From positions 1 through 14,694 of the forward strand of contig CAAHDV010000008.1 in the NCBI GenBank assembly GCA_900770535.1: a stretch of DNA of 14,694 nucleotides, in the 5' to 3' direction. The number at the start of each line of letters is the position of its first letter. Position 1 is the stretch's first letter. This document shows, in pieces, positions 1 through 6,995 of the stretch. The position numbers and the translations under genes were made by a program. The notes below the pieces were generated by a model. It made no database searches, was not told where the DNA came from, and saw only the letters and a list, made by a program, of their open reading frames with translations. Source of the DNA: Lachnospiraceae bacterium (GTDB lineage Bacteria; Bacillota; Clostridia; Lachnospirales; Lachnospiraceae).

Positions 1-704
1 ATGTTGGTATATTTTTTAAAGAGGGCGGTGCAGCGGTTCTTGTTTAAGATCGCGGAATCCGCAATGTCCTTCACGGAAAGCGGCTGTGCGAAATTGGCGT
101 GGACGAAGCCAAGCATTTCGTGGAACAGCCGTGTTCCTTCCCGGTCAGGGGTTTCGGTATCTTCTTCAAATTCTTTCAAAATTTCTTCGAACACCTGGGA
201 TAAAAAGTTCATGACAGAGAAGTATCCAAGGGGTTCTTTTTTCCAGTTCTGGAGTTTTTTCAGCATTATTATCTGATAGGGTTTTAACAGCAGCAGGGAA
301 TAGGCAAAGGCGTGGCTGTCCAGCATGGGCAGGATGTATTTCTTTAAAATCAGGGGATGAAAAATCTCCGGGGTAAAGTTGATGCACAGGGTTTTTACGT
401 CGCTGGTGGTGGTGTGGGAACTGTGGAGCTGGTGGCTCTGGACCAGCACAAGCTTATCGCTTCCCAGTTTGAATTTATCTCCGTTGATGCAGTATTCCAG
501 CTCGCCTTCGGAAATCCAGGTAATCTGCAGTTCATCGTGCCAGTGAAACGGAATGGAGTCCGAGGCCGCATGGATGAAATTTTGTGTATACATGGCAATG
601 GGAAATTCCTCCGAGAGGAACATGCTTTCCTCCCGGAGCTCTTCGTTGGTAGAAATGACAAATTCGATTCCGGCCTGGTTACATTTTGGGAATGACGCAC
701 TCAT
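1..704 (-). CDS. AraC-family transcriptional regulator with cupin sensor domain, C-terminus cut by window edge
   Basis: Reading the minus strand from an ATG at 704 gives an open frame of about 234 residues with no stop before the window edge. A GAAGGAGG ribosome binding site lies just upstream (about 713-720). Residues about 45-125 look like the AraC-type cupin ligand-binding domain, with the typical FHWHDELQITWISEGELEY stretch. Residues about 205-234 (LSVKDIADSAILNKNRCTALF) match the first helix-turn-helix of the AraC DNA-binding domain. The second helix-turn-helix lies outside the window. Such proteins usually sense a small molecule (sugar or amino acid) and activate a nearby operon. This one is divergent from the M20 amidohydrolase, which is therefore its most likely target; that is inference. 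A 7-bp-arm inverted repeat at 741-765 sits where a self-regulatory operator would be. The family call is firm; the ligand is unknown. Confidence 0.88.
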   Translation of the reverse strand, partial: MSASFPKCNQAGIEFVISTNEELREESMFLSEEFPIAMYTQNFIHAASDSIPFHWHDELQITWISEGELEYCINGDKFKLGSDKLVLVQSHQLHSSHTTTSDVKTLCINFTPEIFHPLILKKYILPMLDSHAFAYSLLLLKPYQIIMLKKLQNWKKEPLGYFSVMNFLSQVFEEILKEFEEDTETPDREGTRLFHEMLGFVHANFAQPLSVKDIADSAILNKNRCTALFKKYTN

Positions 705-740
705 AAAACGATCCTCCTTCCTGAAAAATACAATGATTGC

Positions 741-765
741 TTTTGTGATATTTTATAGCACAAAA
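741..765. promoter_or_regulatory. Inverted repeat, possible operator of the divergent AraC/M20 region
   Basis: The arms TTTTGTG (741-747) and CACAAAA (759-765) are perfect reverse complements separated by 11 bases. The site lies 37 bases upstream of the AraC-type start at 704. On the minus strand its spacer contains TATAAA (752-757), a plausible -10 element for the regulator. Binding here could therefore block or tune that promoter. Which protein binds is unknown; the AraC-type regulator itself is the simplest candidate. Confidence 0.4.
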
Positions 766-851
766 CTGATAAAAAGGATAGTAAGTGAGAACAGGTTGGT
801 ATAAATCTGATAAAAATGAGGGGGATATTGATAGAATCCGATGCGGGAGAC

Positions 852-860
852 TGTTATACT
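852..860 (+). promoter_or_regulatory. Candidate extended -10 promoter for the M20 amidohydrolase
   Basis: TGTTATACT (852-860) is an extended -10 element (TG-N-TATACT). No good -35 lies 17 bases upstream. A TTGATA at 828-833 is 21 bases away, which is too far for a normal sigma-A promoter. This fits a promoter that needs an activator such as the divergent AraC-type protein. A second TG-G-TATAAA at 797-805 is an alternative. Starting here would give a leader of about 140 bases before the ATG at 1006. That leader holds small hairpins (AAGTG/CACTT near 905-921; ACAACAG/CTGTTGT near 952-977) but no recognised riboswitch. Confidence 0.4.
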
Positions 861-1005
861 GAGGTCACAAGGACAACAGAAGACAGCGAAGCTTTCAAAG
901 GTGAAAAGTGATAAAACACTTGCTAAGACAGAACAGATTTGGAACGATCACAACAGGCGGAGCTGGAACTGTTGTAAACAATCAAATGTACAGGAGGAAC
1001 GCATT

Positions 1006-2238
1006 ATGCTATCTGTGAATGGGGAAAGATTACTGGAAAGAATCAATGAACTGGGAGCAATCGGCAAGGATGAAGAGGGAAGAAGAACCCGTCTTGCTGC
1101 TTCCGACACCGAGAAGCAGGGCAGAGACAAGGTAGTCAGTTGGATGAAAGATGCAGGTCTGAAGGTAGTGGTAGACCGCATCGGCAACATCTTCGGAATC
1201 TGGGAGACTGAGGAGAATAAGGAGAAAAAGCCTCTGATGGTTGGATCCCACATTGATACTGTCATCAACGCAGGCCAGTACGATGGATGCCTGGGTGTCA
1301 TCGGCGGCATCGAAGTCATCAAGACCTTAAAGGATGCAGGCTATCAGAGTGAGAGACCGATCGTGGTTGGCGCCTTCACCAACGAGGAGGGTGTGCGCTA
1401 CTCACCGGATATGATGGGCTCCCTGGTTTACGCAGACGGACTTCCGGTGGATGAAGTATTAAAAACGGTCGGCACCGACGGTACCATCCTGGGTGAGGAG
1501 TTAAAGCGCATCGGTTACGAAGGAACCGTGGAGCCGGGATTCTTACAGCCGGAGGCATTCGTGGAGCTGCACATTGAGCAGGGACCGATCATGGATGTAG
1601 AGGGTGTGAAGATTGGCGCGGTTGAGAACCTGCATGGCATTCACTGGCAGCGTGTCACCATTGAGGGTGTTGCAAACCACGCAGGAACCACCCCGACCAA
1701 TTTAAGAGTGGATGCTGGTCTGGCCGCAGCAAAGATCAACGTGTTCTTAAGAGAGCTGGTGAAGAAATCCGGCGGCGTGGCAACCGTAGGCTGCATCGAG
1801 CATGAGCCGAACGCCATCAACGTCATTCCGTCCAAAGCCATTATGACAGTGGATTTAAGAAATCCGAACAAGGAAAAGCTGGATGCAGATGAGAAGACTC
1901 TTGCCGCTTACTTCAAAGAACTGGAGGAGACCGATCATGTCAAGATCAGCAGCGAGCGTCTGACTGAGTTTGATCCGGTTCCGTTTGATGAGGGTATCGT
2001 AAAGAAAATTGAGGCAGCCGCCGCAGCAAGAGGACTGAATACCCGCCGCATGACTTCCGGCGCAGGCCAGGATGCCCAGATGATGGCGCGCATCTGCCCG
2101 ACTGCCATGATCTTTGTGCCGAGCATCAAGGGCATCAGCCACAACCCGAAGGAGTACACACCGGATGAGGACTGCGTAGCAGGCGCAAACGTATTCCTGG
2201 ATGTTGTGAGCGAGATGGCTGGAGTACAGCAGAAGTAA
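1006..2238 (+). CDS. M20-family N-carbamoyl-L-amino-acid hydrolase / allantoate amidohydrolase
   Basis: This is a 410-residue cytosolic metallohydrolase of the Zn-dependent HyuC/AllC branch of peptidase family M20. The branch removes the carbamoyl group from N-carbamoyl amino acids, or hydrolyses allantoate or ureidoglycine. Expected metal and catalytic residues are present: H82 in GSHIDTV, D93 in YDG, E127/E128 in NEEG, H189 in ELHIEQGP and H379 in GISHN. The lid/dimerisation domain contains GVANHAGTTP (H225), and N272 and R285 lie in PNAINVIP and DLRNP. The frame is open back to 841, but the ATG at 1006 is chosen because AGGAGG (992-997) precedes it and the 410-residue length matches the family. 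One oddity is SGAGQDA (351-357), where many relatives have SGAGHDA. An amino acid symporter remnant follows directly, suggesting a former uptake-plus-hydrolysis operon. The exact substrate cannot be decided from sequence. Confidence 0.88.
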   Translation: MLSVNGERLLERINELGAIGKDEEGRRTRLAASDTEKQGRDKVVSWMKDAGLKVVVDRIGNIFGIWETEENKEKKPLMVGSHIDTVINAGQYDGCLGVIGGIEVIKTLKDAGYQSERPIVVGAFTNEEGVRYSPDMMGSLVYADGLPVDEVLKTVGTDGTILGEELKRIGYEGTVEPGFLQPEAFVELHIEQGPIMDVEGVKIGAVENLHGIHWQRVTIEGVANHAGTTPTNLRVDAGLAAAKINVFLRELVKKSGGVATVGCIEHEPNAINVIPSKAIMTVDLRNPNKEKLDADEKTLAAYFKELEETDHVKISSERLTEFDPVPFDEGIVKKIEAAAAARGLNTRRMTSGAGQDAQMMARICPTAMIFVPSIKGISHNPKEYTPDEDCVAGANVFLDVVSEMAGVQQK

Positions 2239-2245
2239 AATAATG

Positions 2246-2617
2246 ACCAGGTGCCGCGGGCAGGAACTGTGGCTACACCGGAGGACCATCCTACTACATT
2301 GAGCGGGGAATCGGAAGTAGATGGCTTGGAATCGTGATCGCGGTACTGTATGTACTGGGAATCGGCATCGCTATCTGTTCCCTGCAGACCGCCTTTTACT
2401 CCGTGCTCCGTTCCTTTGGAAGCTGGATGATCTTCCTGGCGATGTTCCTGTTTGGCTTCACCACGCTGCTTGCCGACATGCATTACGGCGAAGCCAATTT
2501 ACCCTGCATCTTCGGAGATAAGGCAAAAGTGCCGTTCTGCTCATCGTATCCAGTGTAGTCAGCCTGAATGTGATCTGGGCGCTTTCGGACCTTATTAGCT
2601 ATTTATTTATATTGCCA
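2246..2617 (+). pseudogene. Remnant of an AGCS-type sodium:alanine/amino acid symporter
   Basis: Just after the amidohydrolase stop, one frame reads GYTGGPSYYIERGIGSRWLG, then hydrophobic sequence, then FLFGFTTLLADMHYGEANL. Both blocks are typical of AGCS sodium:alanine symporters (GGPxYYIExGLG; FAFTTxxGxxYYGExN). In the full family they are separated by several hundred residues, so a large internal deletion has joined them. The frame stops at 2556-2558, but the following frame continues the homology from about 2540 (LLIVSSVVSLNVIWALSDL), showing a frameshift. The N-terminal region, the middle and the last helices are missing and no start codon with a ribosome binding site is present. The remnant ends where the convergent MATE gene stops. 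It probably once supplied substrate for the upstream amidohydrolase. Recognition is by eye and fairly confident. Confidence 0.75.
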
Positions 2618-3955
2618 TTAATGAAAGTAATTCTGCTTTCCCTCTACATAGAAGTACTTCCTGTGCATCCCGATGCACAGCAGCAGTGTCACAAATTCTG
2701 CCACCGGAATGGCCAGCCACGCTCCATTGACGCCGAAGAATTGAGGCAGCACCAGCAGTGAGATCACGGTGAATAACAGGGTGCGGCAAAAGGAGATGAT
2801 GGCGGATACTTTTCCGTTGGACAGGGCGGTGAAAAAGCCGGAGGAGACAATGTTAAAACCGCTGAATAAAAAGTTATAGGCAAAGATTCCAAATCCGGTC
2901 ACGGCCAGTGCGTAGGTTCCCGGATCATCCGTGAAGATGGTTACAATGCTGGTAGAAAGGTAGCCCGCAGCAAAGGCTATGATCACAGAGGAGATGCTGA
3001 CGAACAGGAAGGAAATCCGGTAAATGCTTTTCAGCTCTTTGCGGTTTCCGGCACCGTACTGGTATCCCACAATCGGGCTGATGCCAATGGAAAAGCCCAG
3101 ATAAAAGGCATTGAACAGAAACTGTCCGTACAGCAGGATTGTGATGGCGGCTACTCCGTTTGGTCCGGCCAGGCGCATCAGGATGATGTTGAACAAAAAG
3201 GTGATTACGGCGTTGGAAAGCTGGTTGACCATCTCGGAGGAACCGTTGTAGCAGGCTTGGATCAGTTCTTTTGTGTGCATGGTGAAGCGGGTTAAATGAA
3301 GCGTATGCTTCTGGTTCAGGAAAAAGACTAGTCCGGCCAGGGCCGGGACCATCTGTCCCAGTCCGGTAGCCAGGGCGGCTCCGGCAATGCCAAGGTTGCA
3401 ATACACGATCAGCACATAGTCCATCCCCGCGTTGATGACACCGGCAATCATGGTGAGAAACAGCCCAAGGTGCGGGGCTCCGGCGGTTACCAGGTAGGAC
3501 TGGAACAGGGTCTGGAGCATGCAGGCCGGGGCGAAGGTCATGAGGACGGTAAGGTAGGTGCGGCAGTCTGCTAACAGCAGATCGTTGGCACCGAGCGCGC
3601 GGCTGATGAAATCCGGGAACAGATGGGCCAGGATGGACGCCAGCAGGCTTAACAGAAATCCGACCAGAGTAAACAGAGAGAGACATTCTTTGGCCAGCTG
3701 CTGTTTGTCCTCGCCCAGATACCGGCTGATGACTGCGTTGCCGCCAGTGGCCAGCATGGTGCCTATGGCAATGACCACGCTGGCTACCGGGTAGACGATG
3801 TTTAAGGAAGACAGGGCATTGCTGCCAATAAAACGGGAGATGAAGATGCCGTCCACAATGGTGTAGAGGGACATGAACATCATCATAATAATAGAAGGAA
3901 ATGCGAATTTCAGCAGACTCCATGGGGAGAAATGCTGACTGATGGATGTACTCAT
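2618..3955 (-). CDS. MATE-family multidrug/sodium efflux transporter
   Basis: This 445-residue polytopic membrane protein has about 12 hydrophobic segments in two similar halves, the normal size for MATE exporters. These couple Na+ or H+ influx to export of cationic drugs or metabolites. The N-terminal FAFPSIIMMMFMSLYTIVDGIFISRFIG segment (helix 1, with the VDGIFI loop), the VYPVASVVIAIGTMLATGGNA region and QYGAGN in the second half are typical. The ATG at 3955 is preferred over a TTG at 3961, because AAGGAG (3965-3970) is 9 bases from the ATG but only 3 from the TTG. Transcription likely starts from a MerR-type promoter at 4012-4042. A truncated GyrI-domain regulator lies beyond that promoter, so control may be lost. 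The substrate is not predictable. The gene converges on the symporter remnant, with no clear terminator between them. Confidence 0.9.
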   Translation of the reverse strand: MSTSISQHFSPWSLLKFAFPSIIMMMFMSLYTIVDGIFISRFIGSNALSSLNIVYPVASVVIAIGTMLATGGNAVISRYLGEDKQQLAKECLSLFTLVGFLLSLLASILAHLFPDFISRALGANDLLLADCRTYLTVLMTFAPACMLQTLFQSYLVTAGAPHLGLFLTMIAGVINAGMDYVLIVYCNLGIAGAALATGLGQMVPALAGLVFFLNQKHTLHLTRFTMHTKELIQACYNGSSEMVNQLSNAVITFLFNIILMRLAGPNGVAAITILLYGQFLFNAFYLGFSIGISPIVGYQYGAGNRKELKSIYRISFLFVSISSVIIAFAAGYLSTSIVTIFTDDPGTYALAVTGFGIFAYNFLFSGFNIVSSGFFTALSNGKVSAIISFCRTLLFTVISLLVLPQFFGVNGAWLAIPVAEFVTLLLCIGMHRKYFYVEGKQNYFH

Positions 3956-4011
3956 AATCAAAAACTCCTTATAAAAATGGAAAATAACTTGAAAAATTTG
4001 TGACCTCTGAG

Positions 4012-4042
4012 AAAATAAACCATAAGGTTACCCGATAGTCAA
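4012..4042 (-). promoter_or_regulatory. MerR-type promoter/operator driving the MATE gene
   Basis: On the minus strand, TTGACT (4037-4042) and TATTTT (4012-4017) are separated by 19 bases. MerR-family activators act at this unusually long spacing by untwisting the DNA. The stretch 4018-4040 is an imperfect 23-bp dyad centred on GGTAACC, with matching AC.AT and AT.GT outer parts, as in MerR-family operators. Transcription would start near 4005, about 50 bases before the MATE ATG. The architecture is seen directly; the regulator is inferred from family knowledge. Confidence 0.6.
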
Positions 4043-4066
4043 GAAGTTTGGATATATTTTTTAAAA

Positions 4067-4331
4067 TGCCTATGACAATGTCCTTCTTCTTCTGGAGCAG
4101 AAACCACAGCACATGGAATACCGGATCATGCCGGAGGGCGATTACCTGACGGGATTTCATGTGGGACACTGGAAGAACATCGGGGAAGCCTATGAGCGCA
4201 TGGAAGATTACCGGAAGAAACATGAGATCCAGACAGATACGGTGTATCTGGAGCGCGATATGGTGGATCAGCTTGCGGTGACAAGTGCGGAAGAGTATGT
4301 GACGGAAATCGCGGTCCGCATTATGCCATAA
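4067..4331 (+). pseudogene. C-terminal remnant of a GyrI-like (MerR-family type) regulator
   Basis: The frame open from about 4065 reads LLLEQKPQHMEYRIMPEGDY and continues to a stop at 4329-4331, about 85 residues. The GDYLTGFHVGHWKNIGEAYERM section and the ending (YLERDMVDQLAVTSAEEYVTEIAVRIMP) match the C-terminal part of the GyrI-like effector-binding domain of MerR regulators such as BmrR/BltR types. No N-terminal MerR helix-turn-helix is found upstream and no convincing ribosome binding site precedes the ATG at 4113. The gene therefore appears to have lost its DNA-binding half. It lies divergent to the MATE gene, next to a MerR-type operator, which is the usual layout for a drug-sensing regulator and its pump. 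Translation of a free effector-binding domain cannot be excluded. Confidence 0.6.
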
Positions 4332-4371
4332 CACAAATGTATTTTTGGGGAATAAAAGGTACGGAACCCTA

Positions 4372-4401
4372 TTGAGAAAACAGCGGGTTCTATGTTAAAA
4401 T
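4372..4401 (+). promoter_or_regulatory. Putative sigma-A promoter ahead of the EAL-domain remnant
   Basis: TTGAGA (4372-4377) and TAAAAT (4396-4401) are 18 bases apart, and TG stands one base before the -10, giving an extended -10. It faces the EAL fragment and appears to be an orphan promoter left after gene decay. Transcripts from it would stop at the terminator at 4593-4625. Confidence 0.45.
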
Positions 4402-4431
4402 ACTGTACAGAAATACATACAAATTTTATAC

Positions 4432-4560
4432 ACGGCCTTTGTTCTGGATGAGGAAAAGATCATGGGGGATTACGCGCGGATGCTAGAACTCATGGACTTC
4501 GCGCAGGGGTTTTACTACAGCAGGCCGAAGCCGTATATGGAATTACTGGATGCAGAGTAA
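4432..4560 (+). pseudogene. C-terminal scrap of an EAL-domain (c-di-GMP phosphodiesterase) protein
   Basis: About 40 residues ending at a TAA (4558-4560) read MGDYARMLELMDFAQGFYYS, followed by RPKPYMELLDAE. This matches the C-terminal end of EAL domains, where the pattern is (G)C..AQGF.FS.P.P...F/L. The EAL motif, the metal ligands and the rest of the roughly 240-residue domain are missing, so it cannot be a working phosphodiesterase. A promoter lies 30 bases upstream and an intrinsic terminator 33 bases downstream, apparently kept from the lost gene. The match is short, so identification is moderate. Confidence 0.5.
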
Positions 4561-4592
4561 AACTGCAGGAATAACATATGGAACAGAAAACG

Positions 4593-4625
4593 AACCGGAG
4601 TGCAAAAGATGGCATTCCGGTTTTT
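4593..4625 (+). terminator. Intrinsic terminator after the EAL remnant
   Basis: AACCGGAGTGC (4593-4603) pairs with GCATTCCGGTT (4612-4622) as an 11-bp stem with one G-U pair and an 8-base loop. A run of T (4621-4625) follows. It would end transcription from the remnant and insulate the pdxS promoter downstream. Confidence 0.75.
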
Positions 4626-4635
4626 GTATGTCGGC

Positions 4636-4699
4636 AAAACTGGACTGGTTAAAAACTATAAAACTGGATATTTTAAACATTCCAGATAACCGCTATAAT
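4636..4699 (+). promoter_or_regulatory. pdxST promoter with PdxR/MocR-like repeats
   Basis: TATAAT (4694-4699) is a perfect -10, but the -35 region (TTTTAA, 4671-4676) is poor, as expected for an activated promoter. Upstream are two direct copies of AAACTGGA (4637-4644 and 4661-4668), starts 24 bases apart, and an inverted TCCAG (4681-4685) between -35 and -10. GGTTA (4647-4651) and TAACC (4687-4691) form another inverted pair. MocR-type PdxR proteins bind such mixed direct/inverted repeats, and the corynebacterial PdxR site (AAAGTGGWCTA) is similar. No pdxR gene is in the window, so the assignment is inference. Confidence 0.45.
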
Positions 4700-4766
4700 C
4701 TCCAACAAGATAACCAATGCGGTCCGGAACGCATATTAAAACGTTTACGCAAAGGAGATTAACGGA

Positions 4767-5642
4767 ATGAATACAGAGAGATATGAATTAAATAAACAGC
4801 TGGCACAGATGTTAAAGGGCGGCGTCATCATGGATGTTACCACCCCGGAGCAGGCAAGGATCGCGGAAGAAGCAGGCGCCTGCGCAGTTATGGCGCTGGA
4901 GCGCATCCCGGCGGACATCCGCGCGGCAGGCGGCGTTTCCCGCATGAGCGACCCGAAGATGATCAAGGGTATTCAGGAGGCTGTATCCATTCCGGTCATG
5001 GCAAAATGCCGCATCGGCCATTTTGTGGAGGCTCAGATCCTCGAGGCCATTGAGATCGATTACATCGATGAGAGCGAAGTGCTTTCCCCGGCGGATGATG
5101 TGTTCCATATCGACAAGCGCAAATTCAATGTTCCGTTTGTATGTGGCGCGAAGGACTTAGGTGAGGCACTTCGCCGCATCAACGAGGGCGCTTCCATGAT
5201 CCGCACCAAAGGCGAGCCGGGAACCGGCGATGTAGTGCAGGCCGTACGCCATATGCGCATGATGAATCAGGAGCTTGCCAAGATCACCTCCATGCGCGAG
5301 GAAGAGCTGTTTGAGGAGGCAAAGGTTCTCCGGGTTCCGTACGATCTGGTTCAGTACGTGCATGACAACGGACGTCTCCCGGTGGTAAACTTCGCGGCAG
5401 GCGGTGTGGCTACCCCGGCTGACGCAGCCCTGATGATGCAGCTTGGCGCAGAGGGCGTGTTTGTAGGCTCCGGCATCTTCAAATCCGGTGATCCGAAGAA
5501 GCGCGCGGCAGCCATTGTAAAGGCAGTCACCAACTTCAATGACCACAAGATGTTAGCAGAGCTTTCGGCGGATCTGGGCGAGGCCATGGTCGGCATCAAC
5601 GAGCAGGAGATTGCGCTTCTGATGGCAGAAAGGGGCAAATAA
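4767..5642 (+). CDS. pdxS: Pyridoxal 5'-phosphate synthase, synthase subunit PdxS
   Basis: At 291 residues this is the normal length for PdxS (Pdx1), the (beta/alpha)8-barrel that makes PLP from ribose 5-phosphate, glyceraldehyde 3-phosphate and ammonia. Key residues are visible: D23 in GGVIMDV, the Schiff-base lysines K80 in VMAKCRIGH and K148 in RTKGEPGTG, and phosphate-binding glycines in [16 protein letters not shown] and GVFVGSGIF. The start is set by AAAGGAG (4751-4757) ten bases before the ATG. pdxT follows after one base. PdxS forms a dodecamer decorated with PdxT glutaminase subunits, which pass ammonia through the barrel. The 5' leader holds a small hairpin (ATGCG/CGCAT, near 4718-4735). 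Nothing is odd about the protein. Confidence 0.98.
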   Translation: MNTERYELNKQLAQMLKGGVIMDVTTPEQARIAEEAGACAVMALERIPADIRAAGGVSRMSDPKMIKGIQEAVSIPVMAKCRIGHFVEAQILEAIEIDYIDESEVLSPADDVFHIDKRKFNVPFVCGAKDLGEALRRINEGASMIRTKGEPGTGDVVQAVRHMRMMNQELAKITSMREEELFEEAKVLRVPYDLVQYVHDNGRLPVVNFAAGGVATPADAALMMQLGAEGVFVGSGIFKSGDPKKRAAAIVKAVTNFNDHKMLAELSADLGEAMVGINEQEIALLMAERGK

Positions 5643-5643
5643 G

Positions 5644-6219
5644 ATGAAGATTGCAGTCCTTGCAGTCCAGGGCGCCTTCATTGAACACGAGAAAAAGCTG
5701 GAGGCCCTGGGAGCAGAATGTTTTGAGCTTCGTCAGAAGAAGGACCTGGACACAGAGTTTGATGGCCTGGTGCTTCCGGGCGGCGAGAGCACGGTTCAGG
5801 GAAAGCTTCTGCGGGAGCTGGATATGTTTGATGCTTTAAAAGAAAAGATTGAGAGCGGCATGCCAGTTCTTGGAACCTGTGCCGGACTCATTTTACTGGC
5901 TGACCAGCTCACCAACGACGGACATGTGTATTTTGGAACCCTTCCGGTTTCTGTTCGCCGCAATGCCTACGGAAGACAGCTGGGCAGCTTCCGCACAGTA
6001 CAGGAATTTGCCGGAATCGGGGAAGTTCCCATGACGTTCATCCGCGCTCCTTATATAGAAGAAGCGAAGGCGGGAACCCAGGTGCTGGCCGAGGTGGACG
6101 GGCACATTGTGGCTGTGCGCAGCAAAAACCAGTTTGGCATGTCCTTTCATCCGGAGCTGGATGCGGACAACCGGATTCATGAGCTGTTTTTAAAAACCGT
6201 GGAAGCATGGAAGGGCTGA
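5644..6219 (+). CDS. pdxT: Pyridoxal 5'-phosphate synthase, glutaminase subunit PdxT
   Basis: This 191-residue class I glutamine amidotransferase is the usual PdxT length. It hydrolyses glutamine and delivers ammonia to PdxS. The catalytic triad is visible: C79 in VLGTCAGLILLA, and H169 and E171 in SFHPELD. The GGEST loop (47-51) that forms the oxyanion region is intact. Only one base separates its ATG from the pdxS stop, and the ribosome binding site (AAAGGGG) lies within the end of pdxS, so translation is probably coupled. No convincing terminator is seen in the 38 bases before the convergent membrane protein gene. Confidence 0.97.
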   Translation: MKIAVLAVQGAFIEHEKKLEALGAECFELRQKKDLDTEFDGLVLPGGESTVQGKLLRELDMFDALKEKIESGMPVLGTCAGLILLADQLTNDGHVYFGTLPVSVRRNAYGRQLGSFRTVQEFAGIGEVPMTFIRAPYIEEAKAGTQVLAEVDGHIVAVRSKNQFGMSFHPELDADNRIHELFLKTVEAWKG

Positions 6220-6257
6220 AAACGACGGCTCCTTTTCGTATGAAGGGATATTAAGAT

Positions 6258-6917
6258 TTATTCTGCAACGGGCTCAGCCGTACAGATTTTTTTGAGCGGC
6301 GCCTCGATCAGGGAACGCCACAGGCGGACCAGCTGGCCAACGCAGAGGGCATTGATGAGGGTGCCTTCGCGCACACCGTTGAGCTTGTGGAACGCGATGA
6401 GGGCAACTACCATAGCCATGATGGTCAGGGTGCTGTCGAATGCGACCTTGACGTTGCCAAAGCGGATGCCGGTCTTTTTCGAAAGTTCGCGTACGAACGC
6501 CTCAGCCGGAAGCATGATTACATCGGCAATAACCTCGAAACTGATGCCGAGTGCCATGATAACGCAGCCAATGACCAGGTAAACAAAGGATGGACCCCAC
6601 GGACCGCCGAAGCGGGTCGGGATAAGGCCCATGGCTTTGTCAATGCAGAAGCTGAAGAAGAACGTAACCGGAATCTGCAGCGCCTGCTGAATGGTGAACT
6701 TCTTACGAAGGATTGCTTCCAGGACCAGAAACGTCATATTGAACAAAAACGTGTAGGTTCCCATGGAAATGCTGGTGATCAGGCTCAGAACGAACGGAAG
6801 ACCGGATACCGGTGAAGTACCCAGGCCCGCGCGTGTAATGAATGCGATGCCGGTGGCGCTTAAGATGACCCCGGTTAAAAACAGGGCATAGCGCCGGATG
6901 TAAGTTTGAATAGACAT
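6258..6917 (-). CDS. YczE/YitT-like integral membrane protein (DUF6198 type)
   Basis: This 219-residue protein has about five or six hydrophobic segments and the GLGTSPVSGLP motif near residues 31-41, typical of the YczE/YyaS/YitT-like group. The role of that group is poorly defined; B. subtilis YczE is needed for normal surfactin production. The frame is open to 6968, but the ATG at 6917 is chosen because GGGAGG (6927-6932) lies 9 bases upstream and the family begins with a short polar stretch before helix 1. It lies 78 bases downstream of the YcxB-like gene on the same strand and may be co-transcribed with it. The family is recognised; substrate and function are unknown. Confidence 0.72.
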   Translation of the reverse strand: MSIQTYIRRYALFLTGVILSATGIAFITRAGLGTSPVSGLPFVLSLITSISMGTYTFLFNMTFLVLEAILRKKFTIQQALQIPVTFFFSFCIDKAMGLIPTRFGGPWGPSFVYLVIGCVIMALGISFEVIADVIMLPAEAFVRELSKKTGIRFGNVKVAFDSTLTIMAMVVALIAFHKLNGVREGTLINALCVGQLVRLWRSLIEAPLKKICTAEPVAE

Positions 6918-6995
6918 AAATGTAAACCTCCCAGCCTTTATTTTAATCGCAAACAAACTTTTTTTCAAGGCAAATAAATAATTTTTTTGGCAAAA

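Noticed and set aside
841..1005. N-terminal 55-residue extension of the M20 amidohydrolase frame
   Set aside because: It overlaps the likely promoter, has no ribosome binding site and no family similarity; the AGGAGG before 1006 decides the start.
861..1005. Riboswitch in the M20 leader
   Set aside because: Only small isolated hairpins were found; no known riboswitch core or terminator/antiterminator pair is visible.
2925..3923. Long 332-residue open frame on the minus strand inside the MATE gene
   Set aside because: It is rich in His, Arg and Pro with no domain and lies in another frame of a clear MATE gene, so it is a shadow.
3969..4334. 121-residue minus-strand frame opposite the GyrI-like remnant
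   Set aside because: The plus strand carries recognisable GyrI-domain similarity and the minus frame has none; it also runs through the MATE promoter.
6219..6257. Possible bidirectional terminator between pdxT and the YczE-like gene
   Set aside because: Only a 5-bp A/T stem (GAAAA/TTTTC) with no proper T-run on either strand.
6387..6815. 142-residue plus-strand frame opposite the YczE-like gene
   Set aside because: Charged low-complexity shadow of a hydrophobic membrane protein, without a ribosome binding site or domain.
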